Positions 5,750 through 14,472 of a stretch of 18,078 bases of DNA are shown piece by piece; positions within the stretch are counted from its first letter, which is position 1; every line of letters begins with the position of its first letter. The position numbers were made by a program, and so were the translations under genes. Under the pieces are notes generated by a model that worked only from the letters and a program-made list of their open reading frames with translations, made no database searches and had not been told where the DNA came from. The stretch lies in contig JAIRXT010000270.1 in the NCBI GenBank assembly GCA_031268125.1, positions 1 to 18,078 of the forward strand. The letters are read 5' to 3'. The DNA is from Treponema sp. (GTDB lineage: Bacteria; Spirochaetota; Spirochaetia; Treponematales; Breznakiellaceae).

Positions 5750-8148
5750 ACGAGAGAACTTACCGGCTGCTGGAGTACGGCGAAATAACCGGCCGCCTGG
5801 GGCGCTGTGCCCTGAGTGAGGAGGCCGCCGCCGGGATCAGGGCAGAAGAGCCCCTCCGCGAAGCGGAGGAGGTGGAGGCCCTGAAGCTCCGGGTTTCCCT
5901 GATTCTCGATCTGATGAAACGGGAGGCGGGGGAACCCCGGGAACGGCTTCCCTCTGTCCTTCCCATCCTTCCCAAGCTGGCGGTGGAGGGGGCTGTTCTG
6001 GAGATCGACGAGGTCTATGCCCTGGGGATCTTCGCGGAGAGGGCGGAACGGCTTAAATCCTGGCTTCTCAAGGTTCCCGGCGAATCCGGCCTGGGGGAAA
6101 CCCTGGCCGCCCTGCCCGATTGTTCCGCCCTGGTCCAGCGTGTGTTCCAGCTTATCGACCGGGAGGGAAAGCTCCGGGATCTGGCCGAATTCCGGGCCCT
6201 TAAGCGGCGGATTGCGAATCTGCGGGGGGAGCGTGAGGCTGCGGTGGCCCGCTATTCGGCCACCGAGGAGAGCAGGCGGATGCTCCAGTCTTCTCTGCCA
6301 TCACAGCGGGACGGCAGGCTGGTGCTGGCGGTAAAGGCGAATTTCCGGGGCCGGATCCGGGGCATTGTCCACGAGGTATCGGCCACGGGACAGACGATCT
6401 TTGTGGAACCGGAAGAGGTGGTCGAGAAAAACAACAGCATCCTTATCGAAGAGCGGGCTTTGGACGCGGCGATCCGCCGGGCCCTGCGGGAAATGACCTC
6501 CGTTATCGCCGAACAGCGGGAGGACCTTGCCGCCCTTCACCGGGGCATTGTGGCCCTGGAGATCCTCCGGGCCAAGGCCCGCTATTCCCTGGAAACCGGG
6601 GGGAACTTCGCCCCGGCGGGGGGCGGCGCTTTGTCCGGCGAATCGCAAGGCGAACCGCCCGTGGTCCTGCGGGGGGCCCGGCACCCGCTGCTGGAGGCCG
6701 CCGTCCCCGTCGATCTGGTGATGGGAAGGGGAGTACGGACGGTCATCGTAACCGGCCCCAACACGGGGGGCAAGACCGCTGCCCTAAAAACCCTGGGGCT
6801 CCTTGCCCTGATGAACCAGAACGGCCTGGCCTTACCGGCGGCGGAGGGGAGTTCCCTGCCGGTTTTTGACGGAATCTACGCGGATATTGGGGACGAGCAG
6901 TCCCTAAGCCAGTCCCTGTCCACCTTCTCCGGCCACATGGTAAATATCGCCGCTATTGCCGCCGCCGCTACCGCCAACTCCCTGGTGCTGCTGGACGAGC
7001 TTGGCTCCGGCACGGACCCGGAGGAGGGCAGCGCCATCGCTATGGCGATTCTGGATTACCTTATCGAAAAAAAGGTCTGCCTTGTCGTTACCACCCACCA
7101 CGGAATTCTTAAAAACTACGGCTACACCCGGGAGGGGGTGGAGAACGCCAGCATGGAATTTGACGGCCGCACCCTGTCCCCCACTTTCCGTATCCTCATG
7201 GGGATTCCCGGCGAAAGCCGGGCCCTGGACATCGCCGGCCGGAACGGCCTCCCCCCGGCCATTGTGGAAAAGGCCCGGTCTTATGTGGCGGAGGAGCGGG
7301 CCGACGTGTCCGCTTTGATCCGGGGGCTCCGGGATAAACACCGGGAACTGGACTGCGGGCAGGAATTTGTCCGCTCGGAGGAACTGCGGCTGCGGGAACA
7401 GCGCCGGAAGGCGGATCTGCGGGAACTGCGGCTGCGGCAAAAAGAGGCGGAACTCAAGGAGCGGGGCCTGGGACAGGTGGGGAGCTTCCTTTCCGAAAGC
7501 CGCAGGACTCTGGAAAACCTGGTGCGGGAACTGCGGGAGGGGGAGATAAGCCGGGAAAAGACCCTCAAGGTAAAGGAATTCCTTGCGGGCATGGAGGAGG
7601 CCGCCGGGATTTTTGAAGCCCAGTTGGAAGAGGAAAAGGCGGAAACAACGGAGTTACAGGACCGGATTACGCCCCCCCGGACGGCGGAAACCCCGGCGGA
7701 AGGTCTCCGGCTGGAACCGGGAGCGGAGGTCCTGGCCAGGGGGCGCCGGGGCCGGATTCTGCGGCAGGACCGCAAGAACGGCGCCCGGTGGATAGTGGAA
7801 ATAGGTTCCCTCAAGCTCAGCATGGATGCGGAGGAACTGGTCCCTGTCCCGGCGGGCCCCGCCCGGCCCCTGATCGCTTCCCTGGACCTTGCCGCGTCCT
7901 CCGGCGCCCGGCCGGAACTGTCCCTGCGGGGCATGCGCTTGGAAGAAGCCCTGGATGCCCTTAGGCATCAAATTGACGCGGCGGTTTTGGCGGGGCTCCG
8001 CGAGTTCGCCGTTGTCCACGGCAAGGGGGAGGGGATTCTGCAAAAAGGTGTCCACGAGTACCTCCGCAGCGAAAACGCCGTGGCGGACTACTACTTCTCC
8101 CGCCCCGAACTGGGGGGATTCGGCAGGACGGAAGTCATCCTCAAATAG
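5746..8148 (+). CDS. mutS2: Endonuclease MutS2
   Basis: MutS2 is a MutS-family ATPase without the mismatch-recognition domain. In different bacteria it suppresses homologous recombination or rescues collided ribosomes. Seen here: N-terminal MutS core helices (1 to about 310), Walker A GPNTGGKT at 337-344, a SLSTFSGHM signature, Walker B LVLLDELGSGTDP with D417-E418, a long Arg/Glu-rich coiled coil at about 510-640, a KOW-like segment near 670-705, and a C-terminal Smr nuclease domain (LSLRG at 725-729, HGKG at 758-761). The Smr motif has LSLRG where LDLRG is usual, so the first acidic residue is Ser. The length of 800 residues is normal. It is the last gene of the operon, coupled to rsgA by ATGA. 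Confidence 0.95.
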   Translation: MNERTYRLLEYGEITGRLGRCALSEEAAAGIRAEEPLREAEEVEALKLRVSLILDLMKREAGEPRERLPSVLPILPKLAVEGAVLEIDEVYALGIFAERAERLKSWLLKVPGESGLGETLAALPDCSALVQRVFQLIDREGKLRDLAEFRALKRRIANLRGEREAAVARYSATEESRRMLQSSLPSQRDGRLVLAVKANFRGRIRGIVHEVSATGQTIFVEPEEVVEKNNSILIEERALDAAIRRALREMTSVIAEQREDLAALHRGIVALEILRAKARYSLETGGNFAPAGGGALSGESQGEPPVVLRGARHPLLEAAVPVDLVMGRGVRTVIVTGPNTGGKTAALKTLGLLALMNQNGLALPAAEGSSLPVFDGIYADIGDEQSLSQSLSTFSGHMVNIAAIAAAATANSLVLLDELGSGTDPEEGSAIAMAILDYLIEKKVCLVVTTHHGILKNYGYTREGVENASMEFDGRTLSPTFRILMGIPGESRALDIAGRNGLPPAIVEKARSYVAEERADVSALIRGLRDKHRELDCGQEFVRSEELRLREQRRKADLRELRLRQKEAELKERGLGQVGSFLSESRRTLENLVRELREGEISREKTLKVKEFLAGMEEAAGIFEAQLEEEKAETTELQDRITPPRTAETPAEGLRLEPGAEVLARGRRGRILRQDRKNGARWIVEIGSLKLSMDAEELVPVPAGPARPLIASLDLAASSGARPELSLRGMRLEEALDALRHQIDAAVLAGLREFAVVHGKGEGILQKGVHEYLRSENAVADYYFSRPELGGFGRTEVILK

Positions 8149-8171
8149 CCCCCGCGTTTGCCCAACCGTAC

Positions 8172-8993
8172 CTACGCGTTCGCCTGGGGAGAATCGGGGT
8201 GTATCTGCATAAATTCTATGCGGTTACCGTCGGGGTCCGTTACCCAGGCTTGCGTGTTTTTGTCGGCCCCCACGTTTGGTTCGATCATGATGGGGTAATT
8301 TTTGGACCGCAGCGTTTCAACCGTGGCGAAAACATCATCGCAGGCAAGGCAGACATGGGTGGAACCGTAGGACTGCCAGGTATTGGCCCGGACCTGCGTA
8401 CCGCCCCGCATAAGTTCCCAGACCTGGCCGTTTCCCGCATCAAGACAGCTGATCCAGGGCTTTCCGTCCTTTTCGATAGGCGGAAGCTCCTTCATTCCCA
8501 GCTTATCCCGGTAGAAATCCAGGGCCTTGTTGATATCCGAAACCACAAAGGCCGCATGATCAATACCCAGAATCTCATCCCTGCCGCCGTAGGCCGCCTC
8601 CCCTTTGAGTTGGCGAATCTCAACCCCGTTGCCCTCAGGATCGTCGATCCAAAGATTCAAACCATCCCCGTGAAAAGGTACGGGCTTTGTGTCCGCCTTT
8701 ACATAGGCGCCCGCCGTAAGACGAGCCAGCGGGGATTGCAGTTTGGTATAGGTGATACACCAGTGATTAAAGCCGATCTGGGAGGGAGCGTAATTCTGGT
8801 CCCTGTCCACGACTCCGTCGTAAAAAAGTTCAACAAACGCGCCGGGGGCAATCTTCAGGTAAATAATCCAGGGACTGCCGTCTTCCCGGTGGAGTTCAAA
8901 AGCCTTTTTCAGCCCTAAACCGTTTTGATAAAAATCAAGCATTTTGTCCATGTTCAGAACATTAACCGCGTTGTGAGCTATTCCGGTAACCAT
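8172..8993 (-). CDS. Two-domain VOC (glyoxalase/dioxygenase-fold) protein
   Basis: A 273-residue protein made of two vicinal-oxygen-chelate modules (about 1-130 and 140-265). Each keeps a complete metal set in the H-E-H-E arrangement: H7, E55, H77, E125 and H146, E193, H213, E260. The endings DPEGNGVEI and DPDGNRIEF are typical of the fold. Family members include glyoxalase I, extradiol dioxygenases and sugar-related epimerases or isomerases; which applies cannot be told. A strong GGAAAGGAG lies at 9000-9008 in front of the ATG. It is the last gene behind the sugar transporter genes on the same strand, but about 100 bases and a perfect palindrome (9048-9078) separate it, so it may also have its own transcription signal. 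Confidence 0.85.
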   Translation of the reverse strand: MVTGIAHNAVNVLNMDKMLDFYQNGLGLKKAFELHREDGSPWIIYLKIAPGAFVELFYDGVVDRDQNYAPSQIGFNHWCITYTKLQSPLARLTAGAYVKADTKPVPFHGDGLNLWIDDPEGNGVEIRQLKGEAAYGGRDEILGIDHAAFVVSDINKALDFYRDKLGMKELPPIEKDGKPWISCLDAGNGQVWELMRGGTQVRANTWQSYGSTHVCLACDDVFATVETLRSKNYPIMIEPNVGADKNTQAWVTDPDGNRIEFMQIHPDSPQANA

Positions 8994-9047
8994 ATCCGTC
9001 TCCTTTCCAGCTTGAAATTAACACCAATACTACCATACGTGATACAC

Positions 9048-9078
9048 ATTGTTCGATAGCTAAAAGTTATCGAACAAT
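9048..9078. repeat. Perfect 11-bp inverted repeat between the sugar-binding and VOC genes
   Basis: ATTGTTCGATA (9048-9058) and TATCGAACAAT (9068-9078) are exact reverse complements around a 9-base spacer. No T-run follows on the minus strand, so a classic intrinsic terminator is unlikely. It may be an operator for the VOC gene, or an mRNA stem that protects the upstream message. Confidence 0.6.
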
Positions 9079-9092
9079 TTCCTTAAAAAACT

Positions 9093-10766
9093 TTACCGGG
9101 ATCCGGCGCCGTAGATACGGTCGAGATCGTCAAGTATCTGCCTGCCCCCTGCCCGCAGGTAATCCTGGACAAAGGTATCAAAATAATCTACCGGCCGCTG
9201 GCCCGTGATGATCTCGGTGAAAGTTTGGTCGATTATTTTTTCAAGGGAAGAACCAAAATCAATGAGGCTTTGAGGCTGCTCCGCCCCAAGATAACTTTCG
9301 ACCATGTTACCCGAAGACCGGTATTGGTTCATGATAATGGTCATGGCCATATCCGGCGCGTACTGTCCCCAGCGCCCGTAGGTATCTGCGTCCTTCCCCC
9401 GGGGGCTTGTCTGGAACGCAAGAATCTTGTTGTACCAGTCCAGAATAGTCGGCGCGAGGCCGGCGGGGTTTTTCTTCGACAGGGCATCGTAGAGAATGGG
9501 CTGAACCCGTACCTCCTGAGGCTCCGCGACCCAGGCCGGATTAAACCGGTACTGTTCCTGATCGTTATATACAAGCCGGTCGGCGTCGGACTGGAAATCG
9601 TTGTTGAAAGCCATGTAGTGGTTTACCATCTTGACGACGGCTTCGGGATTCTTTACCCGAGAATTAATGACGACGATCTCTCCTGATGCTTTGTTGCTGT
9701 TATATCCGTACTTGGGCGTATAACCGGCTTTGACCGGAATTGGATAGGAATGGGTTGTTACCCAGTTGTTTTCTTCGGTATAGGCATAGTTCCAGGGAGA
9801 CCATGTTCCCCACTGGGGACCGTAGGCCATCCCGAAACGGCCGCGGCTTATATCCTGCTGGATCTTGGTCATATCGGTGGTAATAAATTCAGGATCGATA
9901 AGCCCCTCCCGGTACATTTGCTGCAGTATCCGCAGCGCCTCTTTTACTTCCGGCTGAATATAAGGAGAGGTGATCTTGCCGTCCCTGCCCGGATAATACA
10001 CATCGTAAGCGTGGGTCGGGATACCAAAGGCCGAAAGAAGCCCGCCGACGGTTCCGTGATCACGGACATTGATCAGCTTCTGCAGCCCCAGACCGTAGGT
10101 ATCGTTATTTCCGTTACCGTCGGGATCCTTGAAGGTAAACGCCCGGGCAAGTTCAATCATATCCTCCACCGTTTTGGGCGGCTGCATATTCACGGCCTTA
10201 AGCCAGTCATCCCGAATCCACAAAAGCGGTGCAAACTGTTCGTTTCCGTTGAAGGGCGGAATGCCGTACATCCTGCCGTTAACCCGCACATAGTCAAAGG
10301 ACGAAGAATACCTTTCCAGGGTATTCTTCAGATCCGTTCCGGCGTACTGAGCAAAGGCATCGGTAATATCGGCCAAATACCCGGCATCTACCGCCTGCTT
10401 GAACTGCCGGTAGTTGTCAATCCGCAGAATATCCGGGAGATCCCCGGAAGCCAGCGCCAGATTTACCTGGTTCTGATAAGCCTGGGTTTCCCAGTTGGCC
10501 GTAAAGGCAATTTTTACATCAATGTTCAGATCGTTTTTGATCTTCCGGGACCAGATATTGTTCTCGTAGGTGTCGCCGTTCAGAAATTTCTGAACCGAAG
10601 ACGAATTAACACCCCAGGTAAGGGCAAGGGTTTCCTTGTACTTTCCTACCGGTCCGGGTTCGGCTTCAATAACCTTCGCGGCCGCTCCCCGGTCGTTTCT
10701 GCCCCCCGCCATAAGAAGCGCCGCAAACCCGGTAACAAGGGCCGTAAAAAACACCAATTTCTTCAT
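9093..10766 (-). CDS. Extracellular solute-binding protein of a carbohydrate ABC transporter (paralogue 1)
   Basis: A 557-residue family-1 solute-binding protein of the LplA/YtcQ type. A signal peptide is seen at the N-terminus (MKKLV, then hydrophobic to ALLMAGG at about 20). There is no lipobox Cys, so cleavage by signal peptidase I and a free periplasmic protein are likely. The segment DPDGNGNNDTYGL at 214-226 is the Ca-site-like turn common in this group. It would deliver an oligosaccharide to the two permeases encoded just upstream in transcription order. GGAGG about 6 bases before the ATG gives good translation. It is clearly paralogous to the protein at 12736-14400 along its whole length (shared WIRDDWLK, DPDGNG turn, EGLIDPEF, YDTxVQxxLRAGGRQ). 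The substrate is unknown. Confidence 0.9.
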   Translation of the reverse strand: MKKLVFFTALVTGFAALLMAGGRNDRGAAAKVIEAEPGPVGKYKETLALTWGVNSSSVQKFLNGDTYENNIWSRKIKNDLNIDVKIAFTANWETQAYQNQVNLALASGDLPDILRIDNYRQFKQAVDAGYLADITDAFAQYAGTDLKNTLERYSSSFDYVRVNGRMYGIPPFNGNEQFAPLLWIRDDWLKAVNMQPPKTVEDMIELARAFTFKDPDGNGNNDTYGLGLQKLINVRDHGTVGGLLSAFGIPTHAYDVYYPGRDGKITSPYIQPEVKEALRILQQMYREGLIDPEFITTDMTKIQQDISRGRFGMAYGPQWGTWSPWNYAYTEENNWVTTHSYPIPVKAGYTPKYGYNSNKASGEIVVINSRVKNPEAVVKMVNHYMAFNNDFQSDADRLVYNDQEQYRFNPAWVAEPQEVRVQPILYDALSKKNPAGLAPTILDWYNKILAFQTSPRGKDADTYGRWGQYAPDMAMTIIMNQYRSSGNMVESYLGAEQPQSLIDFGSSLEKIIDQTFTEIITGQRPVDYFDTFVQDYLRAGGRQILDDLDRIYGAGSR

Positions 10767-10821
10767 AAAAATCCTCCATGAAAAATATATGAACCGGCCG
10801 CTGAAACGCGGTCAAATTCCT

Positions 10822-11715
10822 TTATCCCTTCACGCTGCCCATGACAAGGCCGCTGGCAAAATACTTTTGTAAGAAGGGATACACGCACAGAATCGGTACG
10901 GTCCCCAGGAAAAGCTGAGCCGCGGCGCTGGTACGGGCGTCAACCATTGCAAGCAGGGTCAGGAGGCTCTGGCTGACATTGCGGGTGTTGGTAAAGAAGA
11001 CCTCCGGCTTAATGACCACGGTTTGGAGATAGGTTTGCAGCGGGTAATGTTCAACCCTCGCCATGTAGATAAGGCCGTCAAACCAGCTGTTCCAGTGCCC
11101 CACAAAGGCAAAGAGGGCCACCGTGGCTATGGTAGGGGTAGAGACCGGCAGAATTATCCTGAGCAGGGTTTGTATATGGTTTGCCCCGTCAATGTAAGCC
11201 GCCTCGCTTAACTCCTTGGGAAGGCCGCGCATGTAGTTCATCACCACCAGCATGCTGAATACCGGAACCGCCCCCGGCAAAACCAGGGCCCAGATGGTAT
11301 CCCGAATCCCCGTATACCTGACCACCAGGTACGAGGGAATAAGGCCGCCGCTAAAAAGGATGGTGAGAACAAAAAACCAGGAATAGAAGGATCGCATCCT
11401 GAATTCATTTTTTTCTTTTGACAGGGGATAAGCGGTAAGTACGATAAGCACCAGATTGATGCCGACCCCCAGTATTACCCGCTGGACAGAAACAAACAGG
11501 GCCTTTAAGAAGGCCGAGTTATAGGTGATGAACTTATAGGAACTGATAGTAAAACCTACGGGCCAGAACGATACCTGCCCCATAGCCACGGCGTTCTTGT
11601 TGCTGAAGGAAATCGCCAGCAGGTTGATGAAAGGCAGAACGCAGATAAGGGAAATAAGCATAAGGTATACGATAGTGATCGCCATAAAAACTTTTCTTCC
11701 GGGAAGCGTCCTCAT
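10822..11715 (-). CDS. Carbohydrate ABC transporter permease, YtcP/LplC type
   Basis: A 297-residue inner-membrane permease of the CUT1 family with about six hydrophobic segments. The EAA motif, which contacts the ATPase, begins at residue 171 (EAAYIDGANHIQTLLRIILP). The sequence ends in VMGSVKG, close to the usual GxxxGAVKG ending of this subfamily. It pairs with the LplB-like permease encoded immediately upstream. AGGGG lies 6 bases before the ATG, and only 9 bases separate it from the preceding stop, so the two are co-translated. The gene is followed after 55 bases by the second solute-binding protein gene. Confidence 0.92.
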   Translation of the reverse strand: MRTLPGRKVFMAITIVYLMLISLICVLPFINLLAISFSNKNAVAMGQVSFWPVGFTISSYKFITYNSAFLKALFVSVQRVILGVGINLVLIVLTAYPLSKEKNEFRMRSFYSWFFVLTILFSGGLIPSYLVVRYTGIRDTIWALVLPGAVPVFSMLVVMNYMRGLPKELSEAAYIDGANHIQTLLRIILPVSTPTIATVALFAFVGHWNSWFDGLIYMARVEHYPLQTYLQTVVIKPEVFFTNTRNVSQSLLTLLAMVDARTSAAAQLFLGTVPILCVYPFLQKYFASGLVMGSVKG

Positions 11716-11724
11716 AATTACCCC

Positions 11725-12663
11725 TTAAAAAATCCGGTAACCGGCGAGTTTGTCCGCCAGGTAGTAGGAAACGACAATGAACACAAAAGAAATCCCCGAC
11801 TTAAAAAGCCCCGCGGCGGTGGAAACCGCAAATTGGGCGTTCTGTATGCCCATGCGGTAGATCATGGTATCAAGAATATCCCCCGTGGAATAAACCGCCG
11901 GGTTATACATGTTGAAGATCTGATCAAACCCGCCGTTCAGGATATTTGCCATGCTCAGGACGGTCATCAAAATTATGGTACTTGTTATACCCGGGAGGGT
12001 GATATGCCAGGTCTGTTTCCACCGGTTCGCTCCGTCGATAACCGCCGATTCGTACAGGGAAGGATCGATGGAAGTGAGGGCCGCAAGGTATATAACCGAT
12101 CCAAAACCGAAGCCCTTCCAGATATCCGTAATGATCATGGTAAAGGGGAACCATTGGGGATTACCCAGAAAAAATATGGGCTCAATCCCCAGCCCGGACA
12201 GTCCCTGGTTTACAATGCCCCTTGTGGGGGAAAGAATATCAATAAATATGCCCGACAGGATGATCCATGAAAGGAAATTCGGCAGGTACACCATGGTTTG
12301 AAAAATACGCCGGGCAGGTTTACTGTGGATCTCGTTAAGGAGCAGGGCAAACACCACCGGTACGATAATTCCGCCGATCATCTTGAAAAACGATATAAAG
12401 ATCGTATTGCCGATGACCTGCCATGTATCGGGCAGCAAAAAAAGGGTCCTGAAATTTTGCAGCCCCACAAAGGGAGAACCGAAGAGCCCGTTGGTCGGCA
12501 CAAAACGCTGGAAGGCAATACCAATACCCGCCATAGGCAGGTAGCTATAGATAAACACTAAAACGATTGAAGGTATCAACATGAGATGCAGGGGCAGTTC
12601 CCGCAGTAATTTAACTTTTCTTGTTTCCGGGGTTATTTTCCCGGGTTTGGCCTCTTCAATCAT
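11725..12663 (-). CDS. Carbohydrate ABC transporter permease, LplB type
   Basis: A 312-residue inner-membrane permease of the CUT1 family. Hydrophobic segments begin at about residue 24, and the EAA motif is at 204-225 (YESAVIDGANRWKQTWHITLPG region). I chose ATG 12663, which follows an AAGGGGAAC; an upstream in-frame start at 12732 would place 23 atypical residues in front and run through the stem-loop at 12697-12728, so it is unlikely. It works with the YtcP-type permease as a heterodimer. No ATP-binding subunit is encoded in the window, which is usual for this subfamily because a shared MsmX/UgpC-like ATPase is used (established for related systems, inference here). Confidence 0.92.
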   Translation of the reverse strand: MIEEAKPGKITPETRKVKLLRELPLHLMLIPSIVLVFIYSYLPMAGIGIAFQRFVPTNGLFGSPFVGLQNFRTLFLLPDTWQVIGNTIFISFFKMIGGIIVPVVFALLLNEIHSKPARRIFQTMVYLPNFLSWIILSGIFIDILSPTRGIVNQGLSGLGIEPIFFLGNPQWFPFTMIITDIWKGFGFGSVIYLAALTSIDPSLYESAVIDGANRWKQTWHITLPGITSTIILMTVLSMANILNGGFDQIFNMYNPAVYSTGDILDTMIYRMGIQNAQFAVSTAAGLFKSGISFVFIVVSYYLADKLAGYRIF

Positions 12664-12696
12664 GGCATGTTCCCCTTGTACCCTGTATGAATTTGA

Positions 12697-12728
12697 GGCT
12701 GTTCTAAAACCTGGGTTTTGGAACAGCC
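12697..12728 (-). promoter_or_regulatory. Stem-loop between the first solute-binding protein and the permease genes
   Basis: GGCTGTTCTAAAACC (12697-12711) pairs with GGTTTTGGAACAGCC (12714-12728) at 14 of 15 positions. It lies 7 bases past the stop of the solute-binding gene and upstream of the permease ribosome binding site. No U-tract follows. Its position matches the processing or stabilising stems that keep binding-protein mRNA in excess over permease mRNA. Confidence 0.65.
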
Positions 12729-12735
12729 GCATCTG

Positions 12736-14400
12736 CTATCTTGCCGGATAGAGCTTGTCCAAATCGTTCAATACCTGCCGGCCGCCGGCGCGGAGCCAGT
12801 TTTGTACATAGGTGTCGTAGTAATCCACCGGGCGGGCCCCGGTGATAATCTCGGTAAAGGCCTGGAGGGTGATCTTCTGGAGGGAAGCATCGCTGTCGAT
12901 AAGGCTCTGGGGCCATGTGGCGCCAAGGATGCTCTCCGTCATCCAGCCCTTGGGCACATACTGGTTCATAATGATGTACATGGAACCCTCGTTGGAGTAC
13001 TGCCCCCAAAGGCCGTAGGCATCGGTACTCTTATTTACCCCCCGGGAGAAATCGTTGATCTGGTTGTACCGGCTGATCAGATTCTGGGGCATACCTTCGG
13101 GGCTGCCTTTGTCAAAAGCCGCCTGGAGCAGGGGTTGATAATTCGGCTCCTGGGGTTCGTTGATCCAGGCGGGCGTAAAACGGTACTGCTCATCGGCATC
13201 GTAGACCGCGTAGACCTCGTCGCTCATGTAGGGATTAACCGTGCGGTTGTAGAGGTTGAACATCTTGATCAGGGCTTCCGGTTTTTTACTCTTCGCGCTG
13301 ATCACCGTAATATCACCGCCGGCCGCATTGCTGGGATAGCCGATCCCCGGAGTGATTCCCGGCTGAGTCGGGATGGGGTAGGGGTGGGCAATGACCCCCT
13401 GGGCGGCGAACAGCCCGTTCCAGGGCCACCAGGTACCCCATTGATGGCCGTATTCCATACCGGCCCTCCCGGACACAATATCTTCCGCGATCTTATTCGC
13501 ATCCTTAACCGTAAATTCAGGATCAATGAGCCCTTCGCTGTACATCCGGGCCGCCACCCTAAGGGCATCTTTGGTACGGGGGTCCAGGTAGGCGTAGGTC
13601 ATTGCGCCCCCGGCATCGCGGTAGTACATGGTGTGGGTAAAGGCGGGCACCCCAAAGGCGCTGAAAATACCGTGGAGATAGGCGAAGTTATCGCTCACCA
13701 GTTCGCTGTTCAGGGCAAGGCCGTAGGTATCGTTTTTTCCGTTGCCGTCGGGATCGTTAAAAGTAAAGGCCCGGGCTACCTGTATCATCTCGTCTATTGT
13801 GGCAGGCGCCTTCAGGTTGAGCCGCTTAAGCCAATCATCCCTGATCCAGAGCAAAGCCCCGAACTGGCGGTTATCATTAAGGGGCGGCACTCCGTAAAGC
13901 CTGCCGTCAACCGAAGCGTACTCAAAGGCCCCGGGATATTTCTCTTTGATCATCTTCATCCAGTCGTCGGCATATTGATCGTAGACCTGCGAAAGATCCG
14001 CCCACAGCCCCGCCTGGGCGCCCTGCTGAAAAAGCCGGTAGCTGCCTATCCGCATAATATCCGGCACGTCCCCGGAGGCAATGGCCAGGGTTACCTGATT
14101 TTCGTAGGCTCCCGATGCTCCGTCGGCGGAAAAAGCCACCCTAAGATTTATGCCCAGGTCCTGCTGATACTTACGGGACCAGACGTTGTTATCATACGTA
14201 TCACCCTGTTTGAATTGCTGCACCGCCGAGCTGTTAATTCCCCAGCTTAGGGTAACAGGAGGGCTGTACTTACCCACCGGATTGTAATCCGCAGCCCCGC
14301 CGCTCCCGCCGGAAGCCGTTCCACCGCCCCGCTGACCGCCGGCATAGGCTGCAATCACCGGTACAACCAGGGCAAAAAATACTACGCACCGCTTTTTCAT
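12736..14400 (-). CDS. Extracellular solute-binding protein of a carbohydrate ABC transporter (paralogue 2, first in operon)
   Basis: A 554-residue LplA/YtcQ-type solute-binding protein. The signal peptide is MKKR plus a hydrophobic stretch ending VIAAYAGG near residue 21. As in its paralogue there is no lipobox Cys, and a Gly/Ser-rich linker follows. DPDGNGKNDTYGL at 216-228 is the characteristic turn. It is the first gene of the transporter operon, with AGGAG 6 bases before the ATG and a near-consensus promoter 70-100 bases upstream. A stable stem-loop follows the gene. The two binding proteins share the single permease pair between them, so they may recognise different or differently sized sugars. 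The substrate is unknown. Confidence 0.92.
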   Translation of the reverse strand: MKKRCVVFFALVVPVIAAYAGGQRGGGTASGGSGGAADYNPVGKYSPPVTLSWGINSSAVQQFKQGDTYDNNVWSRKYQQDLGINLRVAFSADGASGAYENQVTLAIASGDVPDIMRIGSYRLFQQGAQAGLWADLSQVYDQYADDWMKMIKEKYPGAFEYASVDGRLYGVPPLNDNRQFGALLWIRDDWLKRLNLKAPATIDEMIQVARAFTFNDPDGNGKNDTYGLALNSELVSDNFAYLHGIFSAFGVPAFTHTMYYRDAGGAMTYAYLDPRTKDALRVAARMYSEGLIDPEFTVKDANKIAEDIVSGRAGMEYGHQWGTWWPWNGLFAAQGVIAHPYPIPTQPGITPGIGYPSNAAGGDITVISAKSKKPEALIKMFNLYNRTVNPYMSDEVYAVYDADEQYRFTPAWINEPQEPNYQPLLQAAFDKGSPEGMPQNLISRYNQINDFSRGVNKSTDAYGLWGQYSNEGSMYIIMNQYVPKGWMTESILGATWPQSLIDSDASLQKITLQAFTEIITGARPVDYYDTYVQNWLRAGGRQVLNDLDKLYPAR

Positions 14401-14434
14401 ATTGTTCTCCTGTGAATTCCTGGGCTAAAAATGG

Positions 14435-14464
14435 TAACGTACACACTTTGGTGTTAACGTACAC
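14435..14464. promoter_or_regulatory. Operator-like 10-bp direct repeat
   Basis: TAACGTACAC occurs at 14435-14444 and again at 14455-14464, exactly 20 bases (about two helical turns) apart, in the leader just downstream of the predicted promoter. The second copy touches the expected transcription start, which is a repressor position. The flanks match the pattern GnTAACGTACACnC in both copies. Confidence 0.6.
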
Positions 14465-14472
14465 GCCAAAGG

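Noticed and set aside
9750..10781. 343-codon open frame antisense to the second solute-binding gene
   Set aside because: Same reasoning: a mirror of a well-supported gene, without ribosome binding site or domain.
12718..14250. 510-codon open frame on the plus strand antisense to the solute-binding gene
   Set aside because: It lies wholly opposite a clear family member with signal peptide and promoter; the predicted product has no recognisable domain and reflects GC-rich codon bias.
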